Part shown: positions 34,698 to 43,895 of the stretch, one piece after another
Numbering within the stretch: position 1 is the first letter of the stretch
How the letters are laid out: each line of letters begins with the position of its first letter
Origin: Archangium lipolyticum
Lineage (GTDB): Bacteria > Myxococcota > Myxococcia > Myxococcales > Myxococcaceae
Assembly (NCBI RefSeq): GCF_024623785.1
Contig: NZ_JANKBZ010000032.1
Span: 62,001-126,000, forward strand
Length of the DNA: 64,000 nucleotides
Direction of reading: 5' to 3'
The notes under the pieces: model-generated
The model's database searches: none
What the model saw: the letters and a program-made list of their open reading frames with translations, nothing else
What the model was told of the DNA's origin: nothing
Program-made: the position numbers and the translations under genes

Positions 34698-35309
34698 ATG
34701 AGCAAGCGTCCGCAGTCCGCCGAGTCTTCCGAGCTGGTTGCCGCGGCGATGGCCATCGAGGAGGAGCTGCGCAAGTTCGAGACCCTGGCGGAGGAAGTGC
34801 GCACCGGGCCGCTCCGGTCGCAGAAGAACCTGGAGAAGATGGGGAAGCTGCTCAACTCGGTGGCGGACTGTGACGAGCGGATGGTGGCGCACATGCGCTC
34901 GTTGCTGGGGGTGTTGAACCAGTGGAGGGATCGCCAGCAGGCGCTGGCGGCGGAGGTGAACAGCCGGGCGTTGGAGCTGCAGGAGCGCACGAAGGTGTAC
35001 CAGTCGCTGATGGAGCGCTTCGCGGCATTGGGGCAGGAGGCGGCGGCGCTGAGCGGGCACATGCAGGGGATCGCGAGCCAGACGCAGCAGGGGCAGCAGA
35101 TGAAGGCGGAGGAGATCATCTCGTCGTTGCAGACGATGAACGATCGGATGACGCAGGTCGCGGAGAGCGCGGAGTCACTGGCGAGCGACGCGGCGGCGCA
35201 GGACTTCGCGGACATCTCGAGAGACGCGGAGTCGCTGAGGCAACAACTGCTATCAGCGAGGAACCGGGCGAACCTGTTGCAGCAGAAGCTCCACCCCGCG
35301 AACGCCTGA
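34698..35309 (+). CDS. Coiled-coil protein of unknown function
   Basis: 203 residues, mostly helical and charged, with heptad-like Leu/Ala spacing through most of its length. No signal peptide, membrane helix or catalytic motif is seen. It is rich in Gln, Glu and Ala (for example IASQTQQGQQMKAEEI) and resembles bacterial coiled-coil structural or regulatory proteins. The start at ATG 34698 is supported by CGGAG. The stop is followed 12 bp later by copy 3 of the 35-bp repeat. Not recognised further. Confidence 0.75.
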   Translation: MSKRPQSAESSELVAAAMAIEEELRKFETLAEEVRTGPLRSQKNLEKMGKLLNSVADCDERMVAHMRSLLGVLNQWRDRQQALAAEVNSRALELQERTKVYQSLMERFAALGQEAAALSGHMQGIASQTQQGQQMKAEEIISSLQTMNDRMTQVAESAESLASDAAAQDFADISRDAESLRQQLLSARNRANLLQQKLHPANA

Positions 35310-35321
35310 ACCTGGTTTCGA

Positions 35322-35356
35322 CCCTCTCCCTCTGGGAGAGGGACGGGGTGAGGGTA
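35322..35356 (+). repeat. 35-bp palindromic intergenic repeat, copy 3
   Basis: Identical to the copy at 19706 over 35 bases: CCCTCTCCC-TCT-GGGAGAGGG plus acggggtgagggta. It lies between convergent genes, just after the coiled-coil gene stop. Confidence 0.88.
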
Positions 35357-35387
35357 TGGAGCCCCCCGGCATCCAACCCGAGTACCC

Positions 35388-35828
35388 TCAGCGGGAGGAG
35401 GCCCTGGGAATCCGGGTCCCGCCCATCTCGAGAACGAGCTTGAAGTGCTCGGGAGACACGGGAGCAACGCTCAACCGGCTCCGGGTGATGAGCGGAAAAT
35501 CCTTCAGCTCGCGGGTGGACTTGATGGTGGAGAGGGTGACCGGCTCCTGGACGGGCACCAGGGGTCCCATATCGACGGAGGCCCAGTCCTCGCCGGGGGC
35601 GGTGGGGTCGGGGCCGGGGTTGGAGAGGACGCGAGCGACGCCCACGACGGCCTTGCCCTCGTTGGAGTGGTAGAAGAGACAGAGGTCGCCGGGCTTCATG
35701 GCCCGGAGGTTGTTACGGGCTTCGAAGCTGCGCACGCCGGTCCAGCTGGTCCTGCCGTCCTTCTCCAACTGGGAGTAGGGGTAGACGGAGGGTTCGCTCT
35801 TGATCAGCCAATACTGGGGTTTCGCCAT
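35388..35828 (-). CDS. EVE-domain protein
   Basis: 146 residues from the ATG giving AKPQYWLIKSEP. EVE (PUA-like) fold as in human THYN1: WLIKSEPSVYPYSQLEKDG, WTGVRSFEARNNLRAMKPGDLCLFYHSNEGKAVVGVARV and the C-terminal LPLITRSRLSV-like pattern. Bacterial EVE proteins are proposed to recognise modified bases in RNA or DNA. Divergent from the amidase gene by 53 bp. Confidence 0.93.
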   Translation of the reverse strand: MAKPQYWLIKSEPSVYPYSQLEKDGRTSWTGVRSFEARNNLRAMKPGDLCLFYHSNEGKAVVGVARVLSNPGPDPTAPGEDWASVDMGPLVPVQEPVTLSTIKSTRELKDFPLITRSRLSVAPVSPEHFKLVLEMGGTRIPRASSR

Positions 35829-35881
35829 GGCGGCGCATGGTAGAGCAGGGGGCGTGACCGTAGGAGAGGAGACCGTACCGC

Positions 35882-37378
35882 ATGGCCATCCAGGGATACG
35901 ACGCGCTCGACGCCACGGCACTCGCCGAGCTGGTGCGCAAGAAGGAACTGCACCCGAGCGAGCTGGTGGAGGAGACGATCTCGCGCATCGAGTCCGTGAA
36001 CCCGAAGCTCAACGCGGTGGTTCACGAGATGTACGACCAGGCGCGCAAGACGGCGGCGGGTGCGCTCCCCGAGGGTCCATTCACGGGGGTGCCCTTCGTG
36101 GTGAAGGACCTGGACGGGTACGTGGCGGGGGTGCCCTATACGGGCTCGTGCAGGGCGTTGTTGAACTTCGTTCCCGACCATGACTCGGAGCTCATCGCGC
36201 GGTTCCGCCGGGCGGGAGTCATCCTCGTGGCGAAGACGAACACGCCCGAGCTGGGGATCCTCGGAACGACGGAGCCGGCGCTGCGAGGGCCGACGCGAAA
36301 CCCCTGGAATCCGGAGCACTCGACGGGGGGCTCGAGCGGAGGCTCGGCGGCGTGCGTGGCGGCGCGGGTGGTGCCGATGGCGCATGCGGGTGACGGAGGG
36401 GGTTCCATCCGGATTCCGGCGTCGGCCTGTGGACTCTTCGGGCTCAAGCCGACCCGGGCGCGCAATCCGCTGGGGCCGATCATCGGCGAGTCGTGGGGAG
36501 GCTACGTCCAGCAGCACGTGTTGACGCGGAGCGTGCGGGACAGCGCGGCGATGCTCGATGCGACCCACGGCGCGGATCCGGGGGCGCCCTACGCGGCGCC
36601 TCCACCGGCGCGGCCCTTCCTCCAGGAGGTGGGGACGCCGCCGGGACGCCTGCGCATCGCGTTCTCCACCGGCTCGCTCTTCGGGAAGAACGTGCACCCG
36701 GACTGCGTCGCGGCGGTGAAGGACGCGGCGAAGCTCTGCCAGGAACTGGGCCACGAGGTCATCGAGGACGCCCCCCGGCTGGACTGGGGGGAGCTGGTGC
36801 GCGCGTACCTGGTGAACATCGCGGCCAACGTGACGGTGGATCTGGAGGAGATCTCCCGCAAGACGGGGAAGGCGCTCGACGCCAATGACTTCGAGCCGTC
36901 GACCTGGGCACTCGGACAGCTCGGCGGCATCCTCTCCGCGGCGGATCTCCAGCGCTCGCGCAATGCCACCCACCACGCGAGCCGGAAGGTCGCGGCCTTC
37001 TTCGAGCGGTACGATCTCTTCCTGGACGCGACGCTCGCATATCCGCCGGTGCGCATTGGCGAGCTGGCACTCAAGCCCACGGAGCTCGCGGCGCTGGCGG
37101 TACTGCGCAGGGTGCCGGTGAAGCCCGCCTTCCTGCGGATGCTGGACGAGCTCGCGGCCAGCAGTCTGGAGCGGACGCCCAACACGCAGCTCTTCAACCA
37201 GACGGGGCAGCCGGCCATGTCGGTGCCGCTGTACTGGAACGCGGCCGAGCTGCCCATCGGGGTGCAGTTCGCCGGGCGCTTCGGAGACGAGGCCACGCTG
37301 TTCCGGCTCGCGGCGCAGTTGGAACAGGCCCGCCCGTGGGCGGGGCGGACGCCCCTGGTCTCGGCCGGGAGCCGTTAG
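35882..37378 (+). CDS. Amidase-signature family hydrolase
   Basis: 498 residues. The Ser-cisSer-Lys triad region is visible: Lys in [10 protein letters not shown], the glycine-serine stretch [19 protein letters not shown], and [21 protein letters not shown] with the nucleophilic serine. It hydrolyses amide bonds of small molecules or peptides in the cytoplasm. It is not embedded in a GatCAB context (no gatB or gatC near), so a tRNA-amidation role is unlikely. GGAGAGGAG precedes the ATG. Confidence 0.92.
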   Translation: MAIQGYDALDATALAELVRKKELHPSELVEETISRIESVNPKLNAVVHEMYDQARKTAAGALPEGPFTGVPFVVKDLDGYVAGVPYTGSCRALLNFVPDHDSELIARFRRAGVILVAKTNTPELGILGTTEPALRGPTRNPWNPEHSTGGSSGGSAACVAARVVPMAHAGDGGGSIRIPASACGLFGLKPTRARNPLGPIIGESWGGYVQQHVLTRSVRDSAAMLDATHGADPGAPYAAPPPARPFLQEVGTPPGRLRIAFSTGSLFGKNVHPDCVAAVKDAAKLCQELGHEVIEDAPRLDWGELVRAYLVNIAANVTVDLEEISRKTGKALDANDFEPSTWALGQLGGILSAADLQRSRNATHHASRKVAAFFERYDLFLDATLAYPPVRIGELALKPTELAALAVLRRVPVKPAFLRMLDELAASSLERTPNTQLFNQTGQPAMSVPLYWNAAELPIGVQFAGRFGDEATLFRLAAQLEQARPWAGRTPLVSAGSR

Positions 37379-37405
37379 ACTGGAAGGACAAGGGGGGCGT
37401 GCCTC

Positions 37406-37987
37406 ATGGCGTCGGACAAGGCCGATCTCGCGGCGCGGCTCGTCGTGGCCCAGCGGGGAGATTCCGTTCTCGGGCTCTTCTTCCAGAGCGTCTTCGACCT
37501 CGTCCGGCAGCGGGCGGGGGAGGGGGGGCTGGAGAGGCTGCGAGCCGATGGGCTCTCACGGGACTACGGGGAGCTGCGCATGTACCCGGTGCAGGACTTC
37601 CTCCAACTGCTTTACGCCACCGGGGACGTGCTGGAGACCTCGTTCGGCTCCCCGGAGGCCGTCTTCCGGGCATGTGGGGAGCACGGCGTGGCGCGCTACG
37701 ACTCCGGCCCGGGCCGCTTCGTCTTCGGCGTCATCGCCCGGGGGGATCCGCACAGGTTCTTCTCGGTGGTGCAACTGGGCTACAGCGGCGCGGTGACGTA
37801 CGGGCGCCGCGAGTACCACCGCACCGGGCCGAAATCGGGCGTCATGTCCACCACGGGCGACATGGTGCCGCCGACCTACCATGAGGGGGTCCTCATCGGC
37901 GCGCTCCGGGTGCTCAAGCTCCAGGGGCGGGCCCAGGCGAGGCCTCAGTCCATCGACCGCGTGGAGTACGACATCTCCTGGTCGTGA
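37406..37987 (+). CDS. DUF2378 (TIGR02265) myxobacterial protein
   Basis: 193 residues, matching the Myxococcales-restricted family: FFQSVFDLVRQRAGE, DYPL-like YPVQDFLQLLYATGDVLE, AVFRACGEHGV and the C-terminal GALRVLKLQGRAQARPQSIDRVEYDISW. Function is not known for any member; genomes of the group carry many paralogues. The start follows AGGGGGG. It lies 27 bp after the amidase stop, so the two may be co-transcribed. Confidence 0.85.
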   Translation: MASDKADLAARLVVAQRGDSVLGLFFQSVFDLVRQRAGEGGLERLRADGLSRDYGELRMYPVQDFLQLLYATGDVLETSFGSPEAVFRACGEHGVARYDSGPGRFVFGVIARGDPHRFFSVVQLGYSGAVTYGRREYHRTGPKSGVMSTTGDMVPPTYHEGVLIGALRVLKLQGRAQARPQSIDRVEYDISWS

Positions 37988-38019
37988 GGGGGCCGTGCCC
38001 CCTCGGGCTGGCGGCTCGC

Positions 38020-39429
38020 TCAGGCCGCGCGTGAGGTGGAGATGGCGAGCGGCCGTGGCCCCGGCGTCCGGGCGGCCTTGTCGGGCTGGACCGTGAGCAC
38101 CTTGAGCACCATGCGCGGGGAGAACATGGCGGTGGGTGACTCGATCATGTGCTGCACGCGCGCGAAGAGCCTCAGCGCCTCCTCGTCGTAGCCCGCGAGC
38201 TGCTGGAACCGGTTGCCGTACCAGTTCATCAGGGCGAACCCCGGCGGGCGCTTGCCCTCCACCTCGGGGAAGGCCAGATCGCCGGCCGTCGCGAGGGCCC
38301 AGGGCCCCGCGAGGATCTCTCCCGCCCGTCGGCGGTAGCGATCGGAGGCCCCGCGCACGCCCTGGCGCAGACACTCGCCCAGCGCCTCGGCCTGCATGGC
38401 GCCCGTGCTCATGCCCTGGCCGTAGATGGGATTGAACGAGCAGACGGCATCCCCCACCACGGCCAGCCCCTCGGGGAAGCGGGACATGCGCTCGTAGTGA
38501 CGGCGCTGGTTATGAGGGAAGCGGTAGAGGTGGATGGGGCCGAGTGGCTCGGCGTTCTTGATGGCCTCGTACAGGTGCGGCTGGGGCAGGCCGCGGGCGA
38601 ACTCGAGGAACGCCGCGTCCTCCGCCGTCGTGAGGCACTCGCCCAGCCAGCCGCCCACCAGCACCAGCCAGCGGTTGTCTTCGATCTCCTGGATGATGCC
38701 GAGCCGCCGTTCCTGCGTCAGCTTGGGAGCGATCGCCAGGGACCGCCACCCTGGCTCGAACCCCTGCGGCTGGCGGTAGAGACGGCTGGCGTAGCCCACG
38801 TTCACGTGGATGCGCGTCTCCTCCACGCGGGGGTAACCCAGCGCCTCGAGCCACTGGGGCGTGCGCGAGCCACGGCCGCTGGTGTCCACCACCAGGTCGG
38901 CCTCGAGCGTCTCCTCCTGCCCGCCGCCCGGAGCCTGCAACTGGAGTCCCGTGACGCGTGTCCGGTCTCCGCTCGTCTTCAATCCCACCGCTTCCCTGCC
39001 ATCGAGGATGCGCACGTTGGGAAGGGCCTGGAGACGCTGACGGACGACCCACTCGAGCAGCAACCGGCTCAGGGAGGCGGCCTTCACGTCGCTGCGGAAC
39101 CGTGGGCGCCAGCTGCCGGCCCCGAACGAGGCGGTGGTCTCGACCACGTCCAGGAACTCCACTCCGGTGGCCGTGATGTCCTCCTGGATGCCCGGGAAGA
39201 TGCCGGCGAGGATGTCCATTCCCCGCGTGAGCAGACCATGGACGTGCTGCGCCTGGGGGACGCCCTTGCGCGGCAGCGGCCCGTCCGGGAAGCGATCGCG
39301 CTCCACGAGGGTGACGCGCTCGAAGTGGCGGGACAGCAGGCCGGCGGACATCAACCCGGCCATGCTGCCGCCATAGACGATGGCGTGCGTACCGGCGCGC
39401 GAGGAGGGAAGGGGCGTCGAAGTGCTCAT
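38020..39429 (-). CDS. FAD-dependent monooxygenase/oxidoreductase
   Basis: 469 residues. Dinucleotide-binding N-terminus HAIVYGGSMAGLMSAGLLSR..VTLVERD, with the second FAD motif GDAVCSFNPIYGQGMSTGAMQAEALG. The fold is that of aromatic hydroxylases, geranylgeranyl reductases and related flavoproteins. It is the last gene of the nine-gene cluster, and its ATG overlaps the PIG-L stop (ATGA), so it is translationally coupled. It may oxidise or reduce a hydrophobic part of the cluster product; the substrate is unknown. Confidence 0.9.
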   Translation of the reverse strand: MSTSTPLPSSRAGTHAIVYGGSMAGLMSAGLLSRHFERVTLVERDRFPDGPLPRKGVPQAQHVHGLLTRGMDILAGIFPGIQEDITATGVEFLDVVETTASFGAGSWRPRFRSDVKAASLSRLLLEWVVRQRLQALPNVRILDGREAVGLKTSGDRTRVTGLQLQAPGGGQEETLEADLVVDTSGRGSRTPQWLEALGYPRVEETRIHVNVGYASRLYRQPQGFEPGWRSLAIAPKLTQERRLGIIQEIEDNRWLVLVGGWLGECLTTAEDAAFLEFARGLPQPHLYEAIKNAEPLGPIHLYRFPHNQRRHYERMSRFPEGLAVVGDAVCSFNPIYGQGMSTGAMQAEALGECLRQGVRGASDRYRRRAGEILAGPWALATAGDLAFPEVEGKRPPGFALMNWYGNRFQQLAGYDEEALRLFARVQHMIESPTAMFSPRMVLKVLTVQPDKAARTPGPRPLAISTSRAA

Positions 39430-40274
39430 ACGGGATGTGAGCGTAGGAGACCTCGTGCTGGCCGTCGAATCGCGGAATTCGGGACCTGTTCCGTGAGTGC
39501 CTCCCGCAGGCCCGGATCGAAATCGGCTCCCGCGAGGAACACCTCGGCATGGCCGGTGCGGCCATGGGCCGCCGCCTCGCGCTGATGGAAGGCCGTCAGC
39601 GTGGGGCCCACGGCCTGGGCTCCACCGAACTGGAAGCCGACCTGGGTCCGGTAGCAGGTGCATCCGGTCACCTTGCGCGGCAGCTCGGCCGACACGTCCA
39701 CCACCAGGGGCCGCAGGTCCGAGGGCAGCGCCGGATCGGGCCGGGCTCCGGGTTGGCGCACGGCATAGGGCGTGTCGCGGTACCACAGGGTGCGGGAGTC
39801 CCACGCTCCCAAGGACGGCATCAGCCGCGCCACCTGCACGTGGTCCACATGACTGCCCAGCGCTTGCGGTGCCAGCACGAGGTCCGGTTGCAGCTCGGCC
39901 AGCAGCGGCGCGAGCCGTTTCACCACCGCCGTGCCGATGCGATCGTCCTCGCGTGGCGGGGTGAAGAGGGCCGGCGCGCTGTCATAACCGCGGTGTGGCG
40001 CCTCCGGCAGGTTGGTCCACACCAGCACATCCACCTCCATCAGCTCCGCGAAGTCGCGATCCTCCTCGCGGCGCATCTCCATGTAGTCCACGTCCGGCGG
40101 GAGGCCCTTGTCCGTCTGACAGGCGAGCGCGAAGCCCGAGGGGTGGGGCACGGAGCGGGTGAAGACGGTGACGAGGGCCACCGTCCACCCCCGGGCCTTC
40201 AACCGGGCCAGGGTGCCACCGCAGGAGAAGGCGACGTCGTCCAGGTGGGGCGAGAGGAAGAGGGCGGTGCTCAT
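39426..40274 (-). CDS. PIG-L (LmbE-like) N-acetylglucosaminyl deacetylase
   Basis: 282 residues. Zinc-site motifs of the PIG-L family: PHLDDVAFSCGGTLA near the N-terminus and SHVDHVQVA, in place of HPDH. Family members deacetylate N-acetylglucosaminides: MshB (GlcNAc-inositol) in mycothiol synthesis, BshB in bacillithiol synthesis and PIG-L in GPI anchors. Overlaps on both sides (ATGA) tie it to the glycosyltransferase and the FAD enzyme. With inositol-1-phosphate synthase and a GT4 enzyme in the same operon, GlcNAc-inositol is the natural substrate guess. The C-terminus (TGCTCYRTQVGFQFGGAQ) is unusually Cys-bearing. Confidence 0.92.
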   Translation of the reverse strand: MSTALFLSPHLDDVAFSCGGTLARLKARGWTVALVTVFTRSVPHPSGFALACQTDKGLPPDVDYMEMRREEDRDFAELMEVDVLVWTNLPEAPHRGYDSAPALFTPPREDDRIGTAVVKRLAPLLAELQPDLVLAPQALGSHVDHVQVARLMPSLGAWDSRTLWYRDTPYAVRQPGARPDPALPSDLRPLVVDVSAELPRKVTGCTCYRTQVGFQFGGAQAVGPTLTAFHQREAAAHGRTGHAEVFLAGADFDPGLREALTEQVPNSAIRRPARGLLRSHPV

Positions 40275-41557
40275 AGCAGGTGGGGTGCGCTCCGGAAGCG
40301 GCAGGAGGGATCTGCGGTGTCCACGGTGGTGGCCGGGTCGTACAGCCGCGTCCAGCCCGTGTCCGGACCGGTGCCGGTGAGCTGGCCGTACACCTGCTGG
40401 ATGCGCCGGCCCACGGCCTGCCACGAGTACAGCTCCCGCACCTCGGCGAGGGCCATGCGCGCCAGGCGGCGGCGCAGCTCCGGATCGTCCAGCATCCGGG
40501 CGATGGCATCGGCCAGGGCGCGGGCGTCCCGGGGCGGGACGAGCAGTGCGTTCCGGCCGTCCTCCAGGCAGTCCACCACGCCCACCGCTCGCGTGGAGAC
40601 GATGGGCAGGCCGGTGGCCATGGCCTCGAGGATCGTGTTGGAGAAGCCCTCCGAGTACGTGGGCGAGACGAACAGGTCGCCGCGCCGGTACACGGCGGGC
40701 GCGTCGTCGTAGGAGGCATGGCCGGTGAGCTCGACGCTGTCACGCAGCCCCAGCGTGGTCACCCGGTTGCGCACGGCGTTGAGGTCCGGGCCGATGCCGG
40801 ACACCACCAGCTTCAGCTCGCGGCCGTTGCGCGTCAGCATGCGCATCGCGTCCAGCAGCTCCATCACGCCTTTCCGCGCGTCCACGCGGCCGTGGTAGAG
40901 CAGCACCGGCGGATTTCCCATCGCGCCGAGAGAGGGCTCGTCACGCGGGTGGAAGCGGCGCGTGTCGGTGGCGCCGGGCACGAGGGTGAAGCGCTCCAGC
41001 GGCGTCCCGTGGTGGCCCCGCACCTCCTCGGCGAAGGAGCGGCTGCCGATGAGCAGCGCCCCGGCGTGGCCCAGCACCGCCAGCATGGCCTGCTTGTGTG
41101 TCCCGCAGCAGGTGCCCACCCAGTGGCCGTCACCGCCCTGGATGGACACCACGTTGGGCAGCCCGAGCCGCCGGCTCGCCTCCAGCGCGGCCAGCCCGCA
41201 CGGGTAGCCGTACTGCGCGTGGATGAGGTCGAACGGACGCCGCCGGTGCTCGCGCTCCACGGTGGCCACCATGTCCTCGACGTCCTGCTCGAAGCTGGCC
41301 GGCAGACCGTCGCCGACGCGCTGCTCGCCCAGGGACTCGCGGCCCAACACCTTGACACCGGGGACATGAGGCGGAGGCCCGCCGCCGTACACCGAGACAC
41401 CCGCCCGGTCATTGCGGTACTGGCTGACCATCGTCACGTCGTGACCACAGTCCGCCAGCTCCCGCACCAGGTTGAGGGCGTAGACGCTCATCCCCGAGAT
41501 GGCCGGGAAGAAGCGCCGGGAGATGAAGCAGACCCGCAGCGAGTTCCCGCCGCTCAT
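40271..41557 (-). CDS. GT4-family glycosyltransferase
   Basis: 428 residues, GT-B fold. Acceptor side: RVCFISRRFFPAISGMSVYALNLVRELADCGHDV. Donor side: the retaining-GT EX7E pattern in YSEGFSNTILEAMATGLPIVSTRAVG, and LLYHGRVDARKGVMELLDAMRML. It resembles MshA/PIG-A-type transferases in domain layout, which join GlcNAc to inositol-1-phosphate or phosphatidylinositol. Overlaps with both neighbours. A Cys pair occurs in VGTCCGTHKQ. The donor and acceptor are inferred from context only. Confidence 0.92.
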   Translation of the reverse strand: MSGGNSLRVCFISRRFFPAISGMSVYALNLVRELADCGHDVTMVSQYRNDRAGVSVYGGGPPPHVPGVKVLGRESLGEQRVGDGLPASFEQDVEDMVATVEREHRRRPFDLIHAQYGYPCGLAALEASRRLGLPNVVSIQGGDGHWVGTCCGTHKQAMLAVLGHAGALLIGSRSFAEEVRGHHGTPLERFTLVPGATDTRRFHPRDEPSLGAMGNPPVLLYHGRVDARKGVMELLDAMRMLTRNGRELKLVVSGIGPDLNAVRNRVTTLGLRDSVELTGHASYDDAPAVYRRGDLFVSPTYSEGFSNTILEAMATGLPIVSTRAVGVVDCLEDGRNALLVPPRDARALADAIARMLDDPELRRRLARMALAEVRELYSWQAVGRRIQQVYGQLTGTGPDTGWTRLYDPATTVDTADPSCRFRSAPHLL

Positions 41558-42420
41558 GCCGCCACCTCCGCGTCCGAGGGCATGTGGGCCCGCAGCCACT
41601 CGCGAGCCTGGGGCACCATGGCGTGCGCGCGGTGCGAGTCGCGCGACAGCTCGACGCACACGAGCTTGTCGAAGCGGACCTCCACCAGCGCCCGGAGCAC
41701 CGAGGCCACATCCAGGTCTCCCTCGCCGAAGGGCAGGTGCTCGTGCACGCCGCGCTTCATGTCCTCCAGCGCCACCGTGCCCAGCACCGGCGCCAGCTCG
41801 CGCACCGCGTCCGCGGGCACCCGCTCCTGCGTCACCATCAGGTGTCCCACGTCCAGCGCCAGCCGGATGGGGGCCGCGCCGCGCCGTGCCACCTCCTCCT
41901 GGAGGCGGCGCCACTCGTCCACCGTCTCCACCCGCATGCCCGGCTCCGGTTCCACCGCGGCCACCACGCCGCGCGACGCCGCGTAGTCGGACAGCCGGGC
42001 CACGCCATCCACGAGCCAGCCCCAGGCCGCCTCCGCGTCCACTCCGGGCTGGGGCACTCCGGCCCAGAAGGACACCGCCTCGCCCCGGCAGATGGCGCAG
42101 ATGTCCACCGCCCTCCGGAGGAAGTCGAGCCGCCGCTCGCGGCCCTCCGGTTCCGGGGTGATCAACGTGGGCTCGTGCTTGGCCCGTGGCTCCAGCAGGA
42201 AGCGCGCGCCCGTCTCCACCACCAGCCCCAGGCCGAGCCGCTCCAGCAGGCCCGCCAGCATCTCGGCGCGGTGTCCCAGCCGGGGCGCGAAGGGATCGAA
42301 GTGGTGATGATCCAGCGTGAGGGCGACGCCGTCGTAGCCGCTGTCGGCGATGAGCCGCAGCGCGTCCTGGAAGCGGTGATGGGCGGTGCCGTTGGTGTTG
42401 TAGGCGAAGCGCAGGCTCAT
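41554..42420 (-). CDS. Sugar-phosphate isomerase/epimerase-like TIM barrel
   Basis: 288 residues, AP-endonuclease-2/xylose-isomerase-like fold. Metal-ligand-type segments: VVAAVEPEPGM (Glu), RLALDVGHLM (Asp/His), LGTVALEDM and LVCVELSRDSHRAH (Glu and His). Relatives include inosose isomerase/dehydratase (IolE, IolI), which act on inositol-derived ketones. This fits the inositol-1-phosphate synthase and Gfo/Idh-type dehydrogenase in the same operon. ATGA overlaps on both sides. Confidence 0.88.
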   Translation of the reverse strand: MSLRFAYNTNGTAHHRFQDALRLIADSGYDGVALTLDHHHFDPFAPRLGHRAEMLAGLLERLGLGLVVETGARFLLEPRAKHEPTLITPEPEGRERRLDFLRRAVDICAICRGEAVSFWAGVPQPGVDAEAAWGWLVDGVARLSDYAASRGVVAAVEPEPGMRVETVDEWRRLQEEVARRGAAPIRLALDVGHLMVTQERVPADAVRELAPVLGTVALEDMKRGVHEHLPFGEGDLDVASVLRALVEVRFDKLVCVELSRDSHRAHAMVPQAREWLRAHMPSDAEVAA

Positions 42421-43895
42421 GACAGACCTCCCCCGAAGCGGCGGCCGCGCAGCACCTGCTGCACGCTGTGGCGGCCCGGCTCGCGGTAGAGCGAGTACAG
42501 GCGCCCCACGCGCTGCTCGGCCAGGCGGACGTTGAACCAGGCCGGTCCTCCCAGCCGCTCCTCGGCGGCGGGCGTCAGGCGTACGGGCCGGGCGCCCTCC
42601 GGAGGCGTGCCGAGCCCGGCGAGCGGATCCTCGCGCGCCATCAGCCGGGCCACGTTCCGCTCACCGATGCGGTAGTAGGTCATCGTCTCCACCTCGAGTC
42701 CCGGCACGAGCACCTTGACCACGTGGATGGAGCGGTCCGGTGGAGACATGTCGGCCACGAGGATGTCGAAGCCGGCGGAGCGCAACTGATCCACCACCTG
42801 CTGGCAGCGGACCGCCGGATTCTCGGCGACCTGGACGCGGGGGAGGTCGGTGAAGCGCACCTTGCGGTTGCACGAGACCGTGCAGGCCGTCAGCGCGCGC
42901 AGCGCGTCCGCGGACATCCGGGCCCACTCGACCATGCCGTGCAGGGCGCGTTGCTCCTCCCGGTCCACGTTCACCTGGGGGAGGAACTGCTCCAGGTAGC
43001 CGGGAGGGGCGACGCGGGCCACGTGCTCCAGCGGCCCGTGCATGAAGGCCTTGCGTGCTCGCGAGCCGGCGTACTCCAGCAGGGCCTTGCGCAGGGCACG
43101 TTCCCGGTCCGGATCGGCCGCCTCTCCGCAGGCCGTCACCATCAGGGGCTGATCGCCCACGTGGGGATCCCTCGCCACCACGTACAGGTTCACCAGGCCG
43201 AACTCGGTGGTGGCCAGCTTGGGAATCACCTCGATGCCGAGCTGCCGGTAGCGCTCCAGCAGGGCCCGGACGTCGGGGGACAGCTCCGCCCCCTCCAGGT
43301 CGAGCACGACGCCCTGATCCATGGCGCGGAAGCACAGGCCATTGCCGTCGCGCTGGAGCAGCTCCAGCAGGGCGTGGGCCAGGGCCTGAGGGCGGGTGAG
43401 GCCGGCGCCCTGGCCGTTGGTGATGGGGAGGATGAGCGCTGATGAGCGGCCGTGGAGCTGGCTGGGATGGATGGCGACGTACTCCTCGGGCACCAGCACG
43501 GGCTCGCTGGTGGACAGCCGCCGCATCTGCACCCAGGTGAGCAGCATGTCCGGATGGTAGGGGCTACCGGCCGGCAGGCTCAGCGTGAGCGGATCCGCCA
43601 CTCCGGACTTCCCGCGCGAGCGCACCAGCTCGGTGTAGCTGCCATGGAAGCGGGGGAGGGTGGCCAGGGCGCGCTCGGCGAAGACCTCCTCGGCCAGCTC
43701 GCCGATGGCGCTGACCATGCCTTCCTCCTCGGTGGCGCCGTACCCGTGGGAGGTGATCCACGGTCCGCCCACCATGCGCAGGCTGGAGGCCACCACCGGG
43801 ATGCCGACGCGATCGATGGCATCGTCCCGGAACAACGACAGCTCTCCGGGCGGCATGGCCCGGGCGTAGGCGTCTCGTGCTGCTCTCAGGCTCAT
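42417..43895 (-). CDS. YcaO-family ATP-dependent protein
   Basis: 492 residues. YcaO ATP/Mg motifs in order: SAIGELAE (62-69, pattern SAxxExxE) after GYGATEEE; NGQGAG (160-165) with ALLELLQRD (about 175-183); and RKALLEYAGSR (269-279). The second motif has Gln181 where the family usually has Glu (ExxER), and the third has Gly where Gln is common. YcaO enzymes use ATP to activate amide oxygens and make azolines, thioamides or amidines in peptides and other metabolites. No E1-like partner, TfuA or precursor peptide gene is visible nearby. Overlaps ATGA with the genes before and after. Confidence 0.88.
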   Translation of the reverse strand: MSLRAARDAYARAMPPGELSLFRDDAIDRVGIPVVASSLRMVGGPWITSHGYGATEEEGMVSAIGELAEEVFAERALATLPRFHGSYTELVRSRGKSGVADPLTLSLPAGSPYHPDMLLTWVQMRRLSTSEPVLVPEEYVAIHPSQLHGRSSALILPITNGQGAGLTRPQALAHALLELLQRDGNGLCFRAMDQGVVLDLEGAELSPDVRALLERYRQLGIEVIPKLATTEFGLVNLYVVARDPHVGDQPLMVTACGEAADPDRERALRKALLEYAGSRARKAFMHGPLEHVARVAPPGYLEQFLPQVNVDREEQRALHGMVEWARMSADALRALTACTVSCNRKVRFTDLPRVQVAENPAVRCQQVVDQLRSAGFDILVADMSPPDRSIHVVKVLVPGLEVETMTYYRIGERNVARLMAREDPLAGLGTPPEGARPVRLTPAAEERLGGPAWFNVRLAEQRVGRLYSLYREPGRHSVQQVLRGRRFGGGLS

